A stretch of 64,000 nucleotides of DNA, from positions 20,795,103-20,859,102 of the forward strand of contig NC_087254.1 in assembly GCF_037042905.1 (NCBI RefSeq), written 5' to 3'. Below the pieces are notes generated by a model. The model saw nothing but the letters and a program-made list of their open reading frames with translations, searched no databases and was not told where the DNA came from. Shown here in pieces: positions 61,847 through 64,000 of this stretch. Origin of the DNA: Lytechinus pictus. Lineage: Eukaryota; Echinodermata; Echinoidea; Temnopleuroida; Toxopneustidae. Each line of letters begins with the position of its first letter. The stretch's first letter is position 1. The position numbers were made by a program, and so were the translations under genes.

Positions 61847-62071
61847 CCGGATGTCGGAGTCCATGCGGCGGGATCCGATAGAAGATTCTTTCTTCCAACC
61901 GCCACTGCTTCCGGTGCTGGCTGTGGTAAGAACGATGGCCAGGATCAGGTACATGACCACTATGTGGTACATCTCGAGGTCGAAGTGTCGTTCCAGGCAC
62001 GACGAGATCTGGCCCAACGACGACGACACGACGTCAATGCCGTGCAACAGACACAGGTACGTTCCACACAT
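61847..62071 (-). CDS. Membrane-protein exon in duplication unit 2 (gene D2)
   Basis: Encodes the same 75 residues as 55990-56214 with the same donor. Three nucleotide differences in 225, all silent (gaggac/gaagat and cgtccc/cgttcc on the plus strand). A single membrane helix with a short basic, Ser-rich tail. Upstream exons would lie beyond 62300 on this strand, and I recognise none before the LINE at 63000. D2 may therefore be a partial gene copy or have a long first intron. Confidence 0.62.
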
Positions 62072-62999
62072 CGTGATCGACCGTTCGAAATCGAGATTCG
62101 TAACAAAATAAAACGTTTTTAACTAAGCTTGGATGTTTTTAACCAGGATTGGATGTGTGGTCATGGTGGTGTGTTGAACAGTGGAGTGATTTCTGTGGGA
62201 AAGTTCAATGATATTGAATGAAGCAGCATGCTCTGTTTGTGTGACTCGTTTTGGTTATTTCATTTAATAGGACCGTCAAGGACTCGCAGTATTCAGCGTT
62301 GTCACATTTGAAAGGACACGAATAGTGGAAGTGACCAAGCGGGAAAATGGGGCCCCTGGTAAAAGACAAAGGAGTTTGAAAGATTTTTTTATAAGAACTG
62401 GAGGGCAAGCTTCTAGGTGAAGGACGATAAAAGAAACTAGTCGAATTAGGACAGGTGAAGCGAAAGAGGGCGCAGTTTCAGAAAAAAATAAAACTCCTTT
62501 CAAGTTTATATACGTCATTAGTTATAGTGCCTCGGGTTTTTTTCATCTCCGCTTTTCACATTAACCTGTCATGTTGTCTCTCGTTAATTCCAATCTTTAA
62601 TACAATAGTTCTCTTGCTTTATATATGCTGCTATTTTCGTTTGTGCTTTAAAATATATTTGTGAACATACTCTGTTCTTGTTTATGTTCTCTGTATATTT
62701 TAGTGACTTTAGTAGGACCAGATTGTGTAAAATAATTAGAGACACCAGATAATCCAGCTTATATCTTACATTCTGAAGTTTCAATTATCCAAAGATTAAC
62801 AGGCCGAAAATGGAATAAGCCCTCAATGTTTATTTTCAAAATAATAACCAGATTGATTTAATTTATGAAATCTTGGCTCCGTAAGTGATTAAAGAAACTT
62901 CTTTCGACAAGTAAAACTGAGGGTACCAATTATCGATAAAGATAAAATGATGAAATGTTTCTTTTTTTATAATGATTTTAAATGACTAATGATTGAAAA

Positions 63000-64000
63000 T
63001 TTAAGATGTTCCTAAAAATAAGAACATCATCTGCAAACACAACACAAGGAGATAGAGCATTATGGGAGATATCATTGACAAACAAGTTAAAAAGTGTGGG
63101 GCCCAGGACACTCCCTTGGGGGACGCCGCTTGGGACATCAATCCAGTCCGATGAAGAGCCTAAAACAACTCGCTGAGATCTGTTGGAGAGAAAGGAGTGA
63201 ATCCAGTTCCATAAACTACCTTGAATGTTAAATGATTTGGCAAGTTTATACAAAAGCTGTGCGTGTGGCATTCTGTCGAATGCTTTCGACATATCTAAGA
63301 AGACTGCATCAATCCTGGGTGCACGGGTTTTGTCCAAGGTACAACTCCACTGGTGATAAACATTTGTCAATTGTGTTACACAGCTCTTACCAGAGACAAA
63401 ACCATGCTGCCCAGGATTGAGAAGTCCATTTGCATGAATATGTTCCTGGATGTTTTTAACGATGAAACCCTCAAGGAGTTTACAAAGAACTGAGGTGAGA
63501 GCAACAGGACGATAGTTCGTGACAAGTGGTTTGTCCCCACCCTTGAAAACGGGTGTAATGTGTGCCCGTTTCCAGGACAATGGAACTTTGCCACAACCTA
63601 AGGAGGTATTGAAAAGAATAGAAATAGGAAGTGAGATTTCTTCTGCAACTTCAAGAAGAATACTGGGAAGAATGCCGTCAGGTCCAGGAGACTTATTTCT
63701 CTGTAGACGAAGAAGAGCCAAGTGAACATGTAAAGAAGATACAGAGAAATGTGAAAGAACAGGAATGTACAAATTACAAGTAGGGGGGTCATCAGGTAGA
63801 GTACATTGATGACTGAATACAGAACTAAAATAGGAACTGAAAGCATCTACAATATCTCCAGGATTTGAAATATCTACATCATTAAACCTAAACTTAGGAG
63901 GAGGAGGCGAGTTTTTGCGAGTTCTTATAAAAGCCCCAAACCTACGTCTATTGTCATCACAGGCAAACAATGTGTTAACACATGTCCAATACGCTTTTCT
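63000..64000 (-). CDS. Non-LTR retrotransposon (CR1/Jockey-type) reverse transcriptase, truncated at both ends
   Basis: The minus-strand frame is open from the window edge at 64000 (KAYWTCVNTLFACDDNRRR) and stops at 62978. The canonical RT blocks occur in order: KSPGPDGILPS, NYRPVALTSVLCKLLE, DAVFLDMSKAFDRMPH, SGVPQGSVLGPTLFNLFVND and the catalytic FADDV. This is a LINE RT; the AFD, GVPQGSVLGP and FADD spacing fits CR1/Jockey/L2-like clades. The element's 3' part (after VLIFRNI) is missing: its last bases run straight into the edge of duplication unit 2, and the final residues NFQSLVI are encoded partly by that unit. A normal LINE insertion is 5'-truncated with an intact 3' end. This loss of the 3' end therefore implies a later rearrangement. 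The endonuclease domain would be upstream, outside the window. Confidence 0.92.

Larger units (their letters stand above)
60200..62999. repeat. Segmental duplication, unit 2
   Basis: It is collinear with 53785-57133 and lacks the insertion at 54531-55118. It ends exactly where the truncated LINE begins. Unit 2 has a longer (CT)n run at 60243-60277 and a small gtggtcatggtg insertion near 62160. Confidence 0.93.

Overview
The window looks like nuclear DNA of a marine deuterostome, most likely an echinoderm such as a sea urchin. The evidence is AT-rich DNA, short coding exons with clean GT-AG introns, long introns packed with small inverted-repeat DNA transposons, poly-C/poly-G tracts, tRNA-derived SINEs with (TTA)n tails and a CR1/Jockey-type LINE. 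The taxon is an inference; no marker gene settles it. Most open frames here are low-complexity or repeat shadows, so coding content is small. I rebuilt gene models by eye from splice sites, reading phase and protein character.

Layout. 1-1.8 kb: the last two coding exons of a short-chain dehydrogenase/reductase (retinol dehydrogenase/DHRS9-like), plus strand. 2.6-5.4 kb: a hAT-like MITE and two long inverted-repeat elements. 7.5-9.4 kb: a two-exon plus-strand gene for a 468-residue two-helix membrane protein with a peptide-repeat tail and a PPxY motif. 11.6-13.5 kb: a purine-rich minisatellite. 15.7-17.0 kb: a second two-exon plus-strand gene of the same architecture (280 residues). 18-26.7 kb: mostly MITEs, one carrying a nested SINE. 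28.5-48.1 kb: a third gene of the same architecture on the minus strand (242 residues), modelled with an 18.9-kb intron. That intron holds mariner-like, hAT-like and SINE elements and a 3.7-kb fold-back element. 53.8-63.0 kb: a direct segmental duplication carrying two copies of a minus-strand membrane-protein gene end. 63-64 kb: part of a LINE reverse transcriptase, broken at the edge of the second duplicate.

The most interesting theme is the cluster of three divergent genes that share one design. Each has a basic N-terminal segment, a tight pair of membrane helices, a long cytosolic tail, and a last exon ending in a P-P-x-Y motif followed by D. In all three the junction into that last exon has the same phase, 2 nt + 1 nt. 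PPxY is the known ligand of NEDD4-family WW domains, so a role as membrane adaptors for ubiquitin ligases is a reasonable inference but is not shown by the sequence. I cannot assign the three to a named family. The second theme is transposon stratigraphy: three nested insertions, one very large fold-back element with mirrored tandem repeats, and a duplication whose edge coincides with a truncated LINE.
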